Positions 1-9,700 of a stretch of 26,823 nt of DNA are shown in pieces (positions within the stretch are counted from its first letter, which is position 1; each line of letters starts with the position of its first letter). The notes under the pieces are model-generated. The model saw only the letters and a program-made list of their open reading frames with translations, was not told the DNA's origin and did no database searches. The DNA comes from Elysia marginata. Lineage: Eukaryota; Mollusca; Gastropoda; Plakobranchidae. The stretch spans positions 69,541-96,363 of the forward strand of contig BMAT01005419.1 of assembly GCA_019649035.1 (NCBI GenBank), written 5' to 3'. Position numbers and translations under genes: made by a program.

Positions 1-530
1 AGGGGGGGGGGTCAGTAACCTCAAAAATATCGTCCTCAGGAGCGCAGCTGTGCATTGGTTTGCATGCATACTATTTACCTGTGACTGCCTACTTCTTTTT
101 TATTCATTTAAATTTCAAGGCGAAACGTTTTCATATTCTCTTGATTCATGTTGTTCTTTTTTGTTGTTATTGTTTTTTTTTTAATTTTTTTGTCGTCTAT
201 TTAACAGAGGAATAAGCAGTATGTTTATTCTTTTAGTTATAAGACCTTCCGTTTTATTCACCGTATGTATTTTAACTTTTAAATGAATTTTCGTTTTCTA
301 TTCATAACTATTCTTCTACATCTATTTCGTTTTCTACATGCATATATACCAATGCACCTTACAAGTTTATATTTTAATTCAAGTTAATGCTGTGGTCCTG
401 TCATGTTGTACAAAAAAGTTCATGTTTTTTGCCCCCATTGTTTTAAATTCCCTCTACGCATGTGTCTCCTCACCCCCCCTCTTTTTCTTTTCCTTCTTTT
501 ACTTCTCTTTCTTATCCTTTAATTTATATT
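1..530. other. Upstream non-coding DNA, no gene seen
   Basis: The stretch opens with a run of G (3-11), then AT-rich sequence with poly-T tracts near 160-190. Long hydrophobic ORFs from 338 onward are the product of T-rich and CAY-repeat DNA. It may be first-intron sequence of the GALNT10-like gene. Confidence 0.6.
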
Positions 531-775
531 ACAACCACCACCATTATCACCATCATCTTCGTTTTCATCATAATCGTCATTTTCTTTTACTCCTCTTTTT
601 TTCAACATTTCTCAATCATCATCACCAATATCAGTAGCATCCTCTTTTTTCATATTTCTGCTCTCCCCTTCGTCAACATCTTCAATATCACCACCACCAC
701 CACCACCACCATCATCATCATCACCATCAACATCATCATTATCATCATTTTTACCGTCTTTTGCCTCATGGTCGT
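531..775. repeat. CAC/ATC (GTG/GAT) trinucleotide microsatellite, imperfect
   Basis: Degenerate ACC, ATC and TCATC units fill the stretch. The purest core is 687-749, nine tandem ACC units then ATC units. Long frames with His-, Ile- and Thr-rich runs here are repeat artefacts. Confidence 0.9.
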
Positions 776-1615
776 CATTAAGTGTGCATAATCTGATGAC
801 ATATTATTGTTTTTTATGAGTAATCCCTACCGCTGTTCACTTTGATAAGCTTGTGGCTTTTTCTTCAAACACAAAGTAAGCTTTCATGATTAGTATTGAT
901 TTCTGTTTTTAGTGACTTGAGGCTATGAACATTAAGTTTACTTACTTCAGACGTCTTGGTGGGGGTACGAAGACTTTGCGTGAAAGACTATGCCTAATTT
1001 TGTTGATTCTTTTCTTTTATCATTCGCGACGACAGTATTGTTGCGTTCAGGTTACATGTATGTTTGGCGATTCTTTGCTGACTTAATGTAAGTTTTTATA
1101 TAGATGTCAACACATATCGGCATATGTTGTGCCTGAACTTAAAGCGTTTGATATATATAGCTCTAACTTAAAAGGCAAACATCATCTAAGTCTTTTAATA
1201 TTTTGTCAGGCCCCCACTGCGAAGGTACAAGAGCAATCCAGCTATAAAAAAAAACGAAACAAAAAATCTACACCAGGGTATATAACTTACCAGATATGTT
1301 GTATAAACACAGTACTTCCCATTTTACAAACTCTATTAGTTGTTCAACTCCGCTTTGCCAGGCATCATCAAACGCGGCATTCTAAATTCCAGTATGATAC
1401 TTTGAAAGGAAAATCAATTTAGCGATGGCCTACATTAATTATAGATAGAAATATTAGATGAGATGAAATAGATCCTAATGTTTTTATTTACAGTTTTGGA
1501 AACCGTATACGCGTACCGCACGCACACACCGTAACAGCTTCTGTGCTTGGCAGTTGTTTTTTGGTTGTTTTTTTTTTATATTTTTATTGAGGAATATGAA
1601 ACAAAAGGTGGCATT
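776..1615. other. Non-coding AT-rich DNA, nothing recognised
   Basis: No exon-like segment, RNA gene or clear repeat was found on either strand. A CA/GC-rich patch (1510-1530) and a T tract (about 1558-1580) are the only notable compositional features. Confidence 0.5.
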
Positions 1616-2197
1616 GTGGAAACCTCATAACTTGAATCTCCTGGGAATACAGAAAAAAATCGAATTTTGAGTTAAGAGAAATCGAATTAAATTTAAGGAT
1701 TTAGGTTTATGTACCAAGCCTTTCCTCTGCTTTTACCCATAATATCTTTCTAACCCTGCACTTCCGTGTATGCAAAAGCAAACTGGTTTTCTGGCTATTG
1801 ACACGTCTGTGTGGTTTCTAAGATGAGAACTTGGTCAGAGTGTATGTGATAAATCTTTAAGGCTTAGGAGAAGTAAAAGTGCTTTTATCAGAAGTATAAG
1901 TAACCTTTTGTAGGCCACTATACAATCTTCAAATTCAGAGAATTTAGCTACATCAACTTCGAATTATGAGATTAAATCTTACAAAGTTACAAGAGGAAAT
2001 ATAAACCTCACACTAGAGAACTTCGAATTTTAAGAATTTCGAATTATCAGACTTCGATTTTGAATGTTTCCAATATAAGCTGTTTTTAGCTTTCTCCTAT
2101 TCCAGCCAGCATGTTTATGAAAGGGAATAGTTTCCGTTGCAGCCTTGGCTACAGTCTTATTTTCATTTTCTGTGGAGCGGAGGAGTAGGTATGAAGG
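1616..2197. repeat. Degenerate TTCGAATT-rich repeat region
   Basis: Words such as 'cgaatttt', 'cttcgaatt' and 'ttcgaattat' recur near 1659-1690, 1958-1966 and 2022-2062, along with 'taacttgaat' and 'gagttaagag'. It reads like an old tandem or transposon-derived repeat that runs into the minisatellite at 2198. I cannot name the family. Confidence 0.5.
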
Positions 2198-2347
2198 CTT
2201 CCCTTGAACATCTAAATATGTAAAGCTAAATAAACAATTAAATTTGAATAAACTTCCCTCGAACCTCTGAATATGTAAAGCTGAATAAACATTTAAATTT
2301 GAATAACCTTCCCTAGAACAACTGAATATGTAAAGCTGAATAAACAT
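2198..2347. repeat. 55-bp minisatellite, 2.7 copies
   Basis: Copies lie at 2198-2252, 2253-2307 and 2308-2347 (partial). Each starts CTTCCCT and contains 'atatgtaaagct' and 'aataaaca'. Because 55 is not a multiple of three, the repeat-bearing frame on the minus strand changes reading frame every copy and is not a protein. Confidence 0.95.
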
Positions 2348-3130
2348 CTAACTCCGAAAACCGAATAGACTCGTGTTCTAGAACTGCGTATTTCAGTTTG
2401 TATAGACAAGATACAAGGGTGTCCCAAAAAAAGAGAAAAAATGAAAAATTATCATGGCGTGATAGGTTTTTTTCCTCGACTAATTTTTATACCCTTTATA
2501 TTTGTACGTACCCATATCAGAATGTCAATAAAGCAAAAGTTTGATGTGGTACTGAATTAACGCTAAAATGAAACTAATAAGAGCTAGAATTCTAAGCATG
2601 CGGCCTCGACGCCACATTATGGTGCACTGAACAGTTTTGTGTTACCAGCAATGAAAAAAATTACCACTTAATTAAATGGAATTCATTTTTTATTCAGTTG
2701 CTAAAGGCCATTGGCCCGTCTTAGTTAAAAATGAAAACTTAATGAACCAGTGAAAGGAAAACGTGGTCAAGTACTAACAGCAACACAAATGAATCAGAAA
2801 AATGATATAACTGTCCAAAAATTGTCTACCCATCTTATCGCCCGAAGACACCCCTACGTATGTCGTTGCGGGAGAACAAGGTCATAAACCCAGTCACGTG
2901 ATGGTGCTGTGCTAGATGTTACGTAAGGCGTATTTCGGTGTTCTTCTCACGGCAGCTACATGCTGACATAGAAGTAACAGGAGAAGAAAGCGAAACCTCA
3001 ATCCGAACGAATCAGATCTGACAATGTTCATTATAATAATTATGTCGACATTTTAGAGTAGGGAGTAGGGAAATTATTTTTTGCTTTAGGATGGAACACT
3101 TCAGTTTGTGGTTTCTTTGATATAACCGGA
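2348..3130. other. Non-coding DNA, possible transposon remains
   Basis: No coding frame of note. The word GGGTGTCCC at 2417-2425 resembles the start of some mariner-type inverted repeats, but no partner end was found. An E-box-like CACGTG lies near 2896-2901, with no further promoter evidence. Confidence 0.45.
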
Positions 3131-3407
3131 TTTGTGGCCAAGCGGTAAGACACTCGCTCATAGATCGAGAGGTGCGTGGTTCGATCCCCGGCAGAGTCAA
3201 ACCAAGGAGTTTAAAATTGTTATTAGCAGCAGATCCGCCTAGTGTCTGGTATTATGGATTCCGGTATCGGGATAATATGACTGGGTGTGGTGTATGCAAG
3301 CGCTCCGTACATCACAGTGTGGCAGCACACTGTCAATTGTCCCCAGCACTGTCTCTGATATAACCTCGAAGTTGACTGGGACGTTATCATTCAAACAACC
3401 AACCAAC
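3131..3407 (+). mobile_element. tRNA-derived SINE, full head and tail
   Basis: The head carries a perfect pol III A box, TGGCCAAGCGG (3135-3145), and a near-perfect B box, GGTTCGATCCC (3178-3188), one change from consensus. The anticodon arm does not form a clean stem, so this is not a working tRNA. The body runs to 'gactgggacgtt' and a CAAAC/CCAAC-rich tail at 3392-3406. This architecture is common in molluscan SINEs. Confidence 0.85.
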
Positions 3408-3722
3408 TTAGCTTTATCGACTGTCAAAAAGTCGTGGATTCAATTACTTTTGAAAAGACAGAAAACCCGATTGAAAATGATGCTTTTGGTTGCTAGTAGT
3501 AGGAAGGTAAAAGTAAACAATAGTCTTGATCGCAAGATTCTTTTTTCTGACATCTGGCACCGAGGGAGTGTGAATGAGAGAGACTGACAATTAAGGGCTG
3601 AACCGTAGGAGACAAAACTAAAACAATCTTTATAATTAAATTCCAAATTTTGTGTATCAAAGTTAAGGGTGGTTGCTTCAAAAAGTATTTTAAAGCATAA
3701 AAACCGCCCTGGTTAATACATA
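3408..3722. other. Non-coding DNA between SINE and palindromic element
   Basis: AT-rich with no splice-bounded coding segment. Overlapping short frames on both strands show no family resemblance. Confidence 0.45.
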
Positions 3723-3831
3723 TGGGGCAAAGAGTAGAGCAAACAATTATCGCTCTTGACTGCAAGCAATGGACTTCAAAGGTGAAGTTTTCCAAGAAGA
3801 ACGATGACTTGCGCTCTAATCTCATTCCCAC
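3723..3831. mobile_element. Palindromic MITE, copy 1
   Basis: The 100 nt 3731-3830 align without a gap to 18841-18940 at 74 of 100 positions by my count. The right end, 'ctctaatctcattccca', is the inverted complement of the start of copy 2, TGGGAATGAGA. A central 6-bp hairpin (acttca/tgaagt) lies around 3773-3788. The two arms pair over most of the element, making a foldback of about 109 bp. Family unknown, and no clear target duplication. Confidence 0.75.
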
Positions 3832-4760
3832 TTAGCAGCTCTAAAGAGGGGGTATAATGGTACATCGTCATTAAGAAGGAGTCGAAGTTAAGAACAAAAT
3901 GACAATTTTCAATGAAGTCTATTCATTTAGTCTCTCCAATAATCGTCGCATCATCGCCAGTTTTACCGCAGTACTTAGGCCTACTAGTATTTTACATTCT
4001 TTTATTAAACCTTTCGCCAAGCTGATTCCCATTATCATGGAAATTTCTGCCTTGGTTATATATGAGCTATCTCGACTTATGCAATGTTATTGTTTGATAT
4101 ACTGATCATACAATATTCATGACTACCGGGTGCATGCAGAGTTATATTCAAATCACATTCGACTGTTCAGCCTTTTAAGCTGATAGTTCAAAATGTATGT
4201 TGGTTATGTCGCGGTATTTTGAACCATTTTTATTGATTTCAGTTGATTTTTGCGCTCTGTTGATTCATAGTATTCTCGAAGCGCCACTTTGCTTTTTTTA
4301 TGTAATGCTTCTGACCTAAATCTAGGTCGCAACTTTGAAAACACCAATCTCTCCCGCCTTCCTCCTCGCAATTTGCGCACCACTTTGTTGATACACTTTG
4401 TGTGGCACGATAGGTAGGAAAAAAAAACATTACGGAGCTTAAATAAAACGCTCTTACTGACATAGACCACTTCTGATACACAATTCAACACCAATAGGTA
4501 GATTTAGGCCAAAATCAATAGCGGGTATATTTTGTATATTAATCATTAAATGTACAAACCTGCCATGCCAGAAATTATTGTTCAGCGCTGTCTGTCTATG
4601 ACAACAACAAGCGCGACAGAAGCAAACCTGAAGTCAGGACGCTGGAAAGGGTGCGGATGCTGTTGATTGTTTTTTTTCCTTCCATCAAACGATATAGAAA
4701 TCAACACAGCCTTATTTATTATTCTTTTCTTACCGTTACAACGAGAGAATTTATAACGTT
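3832..4760. other. Non-coding DNA, nothing recognised
   Basis: Short frames on both strands show no resemblance to known proteins. The stretch just after 3831 may still belong to the MITE at its left, since 3831-3863 weakly resembles 18941-18967. Confidence 0.45.
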
Positions 4761-4866
4761 GATCGTGAATTGGTGTCTCTTAAATATGATTTTCATTGAT
4801 TCTGTTTCTATGATGGCGAATTGATGTCTCTTGCATATGTTTTTGATTAGTTCTAGTTCTCTATGA
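4761..4866. repeat. Diverged tandem duplication, 51-bp period
   Basis: 'gatcgtgaattggtgtctctt' at 4761 recurs as 'gatggcgaattgatgtctctt' at 4812, and similarity continues through 'ctatg' at the end of each copy. Function unknown. Confidence 0.75.
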
Positions 4867-4910
4867 TTTTTTCTTCGGGGGTTTAAAGGATAATAATCCT
4901 ATTCGGCCTT

Positions 4911-5015
4911 TGTAATGATATGATATGATATATGATATACCTGTCTGGATCTAGACCAAATCGATATGTAATGATATGATATGAAATACCTGTCTAGATC
5001 TAGACCAAATCGATA
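4911..5015. repeat. Tandem duplication with GATAT and CTAGATC motifs
   Basis: Copy 1 is 4911-4966 and copy 2 is 4967-5015. Both run from 'tgtaatgatatgatatga' to 'tagaccaaatcgata'. The copies differ mainly by a 7-bp length change in the GATAT tract, so the duplication is young. Confidence 0.9.
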
Positions 5016-6065
5016 ATATTTCACTATCGTTACGGGTGTTACTATGCGCTTATTTTTGTAACGCCGAAAAAAAGAGCGTTTCGATATTTGCAACTGCACC
5101 GCCTTTGAACCAAGTTTATTAATTATCATTCTGTAAAAACGTTGCCATTAAGCAGATGTAACCACTCCTTTCTTTCATTATTATTGTTGCTCTCCGTGCA
5201 CGGTTTCATATTATATAATTTCGTAGTAGGCCCACATTTTTTTTTGCATTGTGCCACACTCTCATACCTATGTACGAATGACGTCAAATTAATTATGCTC
5301 AACCAAATTCGTTTTCCCCGTAGTATCACACAAGTAGAATTGAATGTTTCTGTACTGATTTGTTGAATGAGTGCTGTATGAAAATGTGTTCAGTAACATT
5401 ATGCATATTGGTTTTCAATAAGATTATGCATGTTTTAGAAACACAGGCCTACTTCCACAGTTAAATGGAATGAAAATTGAGCATTTTGTGAAGTATTTTT
5501 GTCTTTAACTGTGGTAGAAGCAACACAATAGTAACAAAATATGAATTTTTATTTGTCTCCATATGGCAAACTCATAGTTACATCTTCACCGCCCTCATAA
5601 AAGCATAGGCCTACATACAGATATGCTTTAAGTTTACATTATTATGATTGTTCAATATAAGTAGGCTAGATAACAGTTTAAAGCAAGTAGAAGCCTAACC
5701 CATGAGACCAAAGTCTGCCTAAAGATCGTATTCAATAGCATGTCCATCATTAAGTTGAACGTTAGGCTTTACCTGGAGGCAGTGATAGGTCTGGTATTTG
5801 AAAAAAAAAAAGAAATGTTATTAGATGTACCCAGTCGTGCGGATGTGTTTTCTTGGTAGTTTGGAAAATACATCGCTTAATGAGTAGTGTTGTTTTTTGT
5901 TTTTTTTTAATTTTTGCTGTCGTAATCGACATTTTCAGACCTCTGTATAAAATAGGCGAAGCGTGAATTTTGAATACTTTAACATATTATGTGTGTTGTT
6001 TTAAAGTCATAGTTCGAGTACAGCGTGGGAATAGCGAACCTCACGCTACAATCTGGTAATTTTTG
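5016..6065. other. Non-coding DNA with one short inverted repeat
   Basis: CTTCCACAGTTAAA (5452-5465) pairs with TTTAACTGTGGTAG (5504-5517), 13 of 14 positions, around a 38-nt loop. Two 'aggcctac' words (about 5444 and 5606) are of the kind often seen in gastropod DNA. Nothing coding. Confidence 0.55.
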
Positions 6066-6140
6066 TGGCATCGTGGTTTAGTGGTGACGATCCACTTTTG
6101 GACCAAGAGGTCCGAGGTTTGATTCTGGCTTGGCAGGTCA
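6066..6140 (+). mobile_element. tRNA-like SINE head
   Basis: A perfect A box, TGGTTTAGTGG (6074-6084), and a degenerate B box, GGTTTGATTCT (6116-6126), stand 31 nt apart as in a tRNA. The acceptor and anticodon stems are not convincing, so it is a tRNA-derived element or pseudogene. A related tail may run on to about 6240. Confidence 0.65.
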
Positions 6141-6280
6141 ACGTGTGTATATATTTGCTCGTTTCCCTCGGTCGTAAAGTAATATTTAAATGTAGAGCAG
6201 GCGGTTTTCCATATCGGCAAAGTTAGGCTGGAAAGAAAAAAATGTTTCTCTGTTATTGATATTTATGATCTATCTTTGTT

Positions 6281-6301
6281 CCCCCCTCCCCCCCTCCCCC
6301 C
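6281..6301 (-). other. C-rich tract, G-quadruplex potential on the minus strand
   Basis: Three C runs of 6, 7 and 6 separated by single T. Read on the minus strand, these G runs can be split to give a quadruplex. Confidence 0.6.
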
Positions 6302-6331
6302 GACCAATATCTTCCGCAGTATAAATTTGCA

Positions 6332-6499
6332 GTGGTGTCCATGTTAAATATGGGCTCTGGTTTAGAAAAAAAAATTGAAACTGACTTAACGAGACTCCTA
6401 GATCTCCTTAGAAGGAAAAACTACTTTACGCGAACTTTTGTCACTTTGTTATTGTTGTCCAGGATGTATTGCTTTTTTGTTTTGTTACTTTTTAATGCA
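6332..6499 (+). CDS. Speculative signal-anchor first coding exon of the GALNT10-like gene
   Basis: An ATG at 6332 opens a frame with a basic cluster (RRK, residues 28-30) followed by a strongly hydrophobic stretch, roughly residues 35-56 (FVTLLLLS...FFVLLLF). That is the pattern expected of a type II Golgi signal anchor. A weak donor (GTTAAG) at 6500 would end the exon after 56 full codons, in phase 0, matching the phase-0 start of the exon at 6649. The joined product would be 604 residues with Trp of WHDY at 74, close to vertebrate T10. Against it: an Arg inside the hydrophobic segment, a 149-bp intron far shorter than the others, a weak donor, an unusually short stem, and T-rich DNA that yields hydrophobic ORFs by chance. 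A second in-phase donor (GTTTGT) lies at 6509. Confidence 0.22.
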
Positions 6500-6648
6500 G
6501 TTAAGTTTGTTTGTCGCTTTTTATGATTTGTTGTCCTTGACAAGGAGTTTGGAAAAAAGTTACTTTTACACAAAACTTCTTTACAGTTTTACATAATTAT
6601 CGTACGTTGTAACGCAAAATCTTATGTTTCTCTAATATGTTTTTCCAG

Positions 6649-6742
6649 ATCTTTGATGACATTCTCGTCAAAACGCGGCCCAAGGAAGAGAAAATAGATT
6701 GGCACGATTACAAGGCTATAGAGGCTGAGAAACTTCGAGAGG
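6649..6742 (+). CDS. GALNT10: GALNT10-like exon 1 (first certain): stem region
   Basis: Acceptor 'tttttccag' ends at 6648 and donor GTGAGA starts at 6743. It codes 31 residues plus the first base of a Gly codon. They include [17 protein letters not shown], which matches the conserved WHD..AI stem segment in front of the catalytic domain of T10. The exon opens on a codon boundary, so any upstream exon must end in phase 0. Confidence 0.9.
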
Positions 6743-9700
6743 GTGAGACATGAAAGTGCAGTTTTAGGCTCGTTCATTTTGTCATTACATAATGTCAATA
6801 ATGACCGAAATATATTTCCGTACTGGAATCGAGAGATAGAGAGAGAGGGGAGGGGGGGGGAGTTGAATGGCTCTACAAGGAATAACTGAGAGAAAATGAG
6901 CGCCGATGATGAAACCCTAAGCTACTACAGTTTTAAATGGTTGTAAGGGCGTGCACTTCATAGTATGATACAAAGATTATGTTGGATCTCGTTCTTGTTA
7001 ATAAGGCAGTTTGACGCCGAAAGCTCATATTCATTTTTTTCTCTATCTTTTGGTTTCAGCCTTCGATCGAAGAAATCAAAGTGATAGTCATTCTCGCAAT
7101 AATCCAGCTACTGGGAGAATTAAACGTGTGGCGTAGTAGTCCAGTGGACCGCGTGCCCGGTGGTCGAGCCCTGCGTTTAGCAGATCAACGTTTAGTCCTT
7201 GAGATAGGCTATTACACACATTTCTTCGCCGTACTCTGGCGTTAAATGAGTACTCGGCTATGGGCAGTGAAAGATCTTGTCAGTGTGCTAGAGTGAAGCT
7301 CTGTAATAGTTGCTGCTCTCTGTGTTCAGAAAGTTATTTGTTTCGTTATGGCATGTCGGGGTATTCATGTGAAGCATTTAAAGCTATAATGAATTAGACG
7401 CTATATAAAAACCCTTTTTACTTCTAAAGAACTTGAAGACGGCCTAAAATGAACTCGGCTTATTTTTTCAACAATCAGGCCCTCTTCAATGCTTCAAGAA
7501 TAAATATGTGTCACTTGTTACCCATGTTCTTCTTAAAAGAAATTTTGCATTTTCTAAACGCACATACAAGTGTTGACTCTTGAGGACGACACCCTGATTG
7601 CTATAATGTTAAGATACGATGGTACACTTCATTGATCAATTAGTAGAACTTTGGTATGAACTTTAGCTCTGAAACAAAGAGCATATTTTGTCAATTGTAT
7701 TTTACACACAAGCACATAAATACATTAAAATACACACACCGTCAACATTGCACGATAAACAACACTTAATACAAACCCTCTGGGGAGGTCTTTTCATAAA
7801 TTGTATTCTATATACTTTGAAAATTCATCTACAGCTGTATATTCACAGATTTAGTTGAACTTTTTTTTTTATCATGGAAGTCTTCAAATAAATTCACTGT
7901 CTTCAATCAATCCATCAGGCCCCGGGGAGCAAGGCGGCGCGTACCTGATGACTGCAGATGAAGAGAAGGCAAAGCAGGATCTCTACAGGACCAACGGGTT
8001 TAACGCTCTGGCCAGTGATAAGATCTCTCTGGAGCGCTCCCTCAAAGACATCAGGCATTCAGAGTAATGGCAACCTTTGTTTCCTACAGTGTTTAAATAA
8101 AAAGGGTATATCAAATAAGGGAGAAAGAACAATTTATAATATATGGATTTATTGTTGCCCTTGGTTGATAGGCCGCAAATTTTTATTGTATTTACTCTGT
8201 TCAAAAAAAAAAACGTGCAAGTTCATAGTGCTTTATCAGATTGTTTTTTTTTCTTTTGATTTTTTTTGTCGTTTATTTATAGGTTTTTTTGTCTGAAAAT
8301 AAAGTGTAATTGAAAACCTATTTATGTATACAGATTCAATAGAAGGTTTTATATTCTTAATTAGATCATCATTGCTTGTAATGTCATCATGAAAATTGGA
8401 AGGGTAAAACCTTCTTAAACACATCGGGTCTTCGTTTACTACTACAAAATTACGGTACCCTGTAAAATAGTTCATTTAATCGCTAATAAACTGTCAAATA
8501 ACAGAAAGCTTGTATCTATTACCAATAGTGCATTGCTAATTGCAAAAGGTACCTAAAGCCTTACCGTTACCTTCAGCTGCAATATGTTAATATCTTTATA
8601 TACTTACCAAAAATTAATTGAAAAAGTAAGTTACCCATAAAGTAGGCGTACCTGTAATTGTTTAAGCCATTTGATTCACAAAAATTGCTATATAAATTCT
8701 TTTCCTCCTCTTTTTTTCCTCTTTTTTTATATCAGCTGCAAACGTCAGAAATACTTCAAGTTCCTACCTACCACCAGCTTCATTATACCTTTCCATAATG
8801 AACACCTGTCAACTCTCTTGAGGTCCGTACACAGCATTATAAACAGGGCGCCACCATCTCTCGTTAAGGAAATTATTCTGGCGGATGACTGCAGCACAAA
8901 AGGTGTGTAACTGTAACAGTGTAAGAGAAATAAGTAGTTTAGCCTTGAGTTCTAGACTGCTAATCTCAATATCTCTTGTTTAGATTTAAATGTCCTGAAG
9001 TCTTGTAGACTCTGTTGTGGCTCTAGATTTAAGGAACATGTTTCTTTTGGCTGTATGAACATATTTTTTTACATTTTTTCTTTGTAATAGTAATCTTTGA
9101 GGTTGATAAGTTATGGTAGGGTTTCTACTAACGCAATGGCTACCAGCATCTTTTATCCCTTAACTGTAACCTGTGTACCAGCTGTAACAGTAGTAATTTT
9201 TAAACTAGTCACTGTCTTTTTAAAAAATAAAACACTTATGAAATCTTGCATTTGTTTTTAGATTATGAAAAACAGTATTTAAGGTTTATTCCTTTTCAAA
9301 GTTGACAGCAACCCATAACACCTCAAGTAATGTTAACATTGCATGCATGCTTGATGCTTTGCAGAGGAATGCAAGCAGCCTTTGGACGACTATGTAGCCC
9401 AGAATTTTAACAACGTCAAGGTGGTCAGGGCTGCCCAGAGAGAGGGCCTCATCAGAACAAGATTGCTGGGAGCCAGAAATGCCACAGGAGAAGTTTTAGT
9501 CTTTCTAGACTCCCACATAGAATGCAACATAAACTTTCTACCACCTTTGCTAGGTATGAGAAATGAGTAGAATGTAAAAAAAAAAAATAAGTTTATTGTC
9601 CTTATATTAAAAACATACCTTATGTTGAAAGCTTTGGCAAAGGGTAATGAAAGAACGTTATAAAATTACTTTAGCTTTTTTTGTTGTTGTTGTTTATGTT

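Noticed and set aside
338-791. Two overlapping hydrophobic and His/Ile-rich frames of about 100 residues
   Set aside because: They arise from T-rich DNA and the CAC/ATC microsatellite. There is no start context, splice site or family resemblance.
2030-2347. Minus-strand frame of 105 residues with apparent internal repeats
   Set aside because: It is the 55-bp minisatellite read through. Successive copies fall in different frames, so there is no repeated protein motif.
2417-2425. GGGTGTCCC as a mariner-type end
   Set aside because: No matching inverted end, TA target pair or transposase resemblance could be found downstream.
3131-3203. Possible functional tRNA gene
   Set aside because: A and B boxes are good, but the anticodon arm does not close with a 7-nt loop, and a SINE body and tail follow directly.
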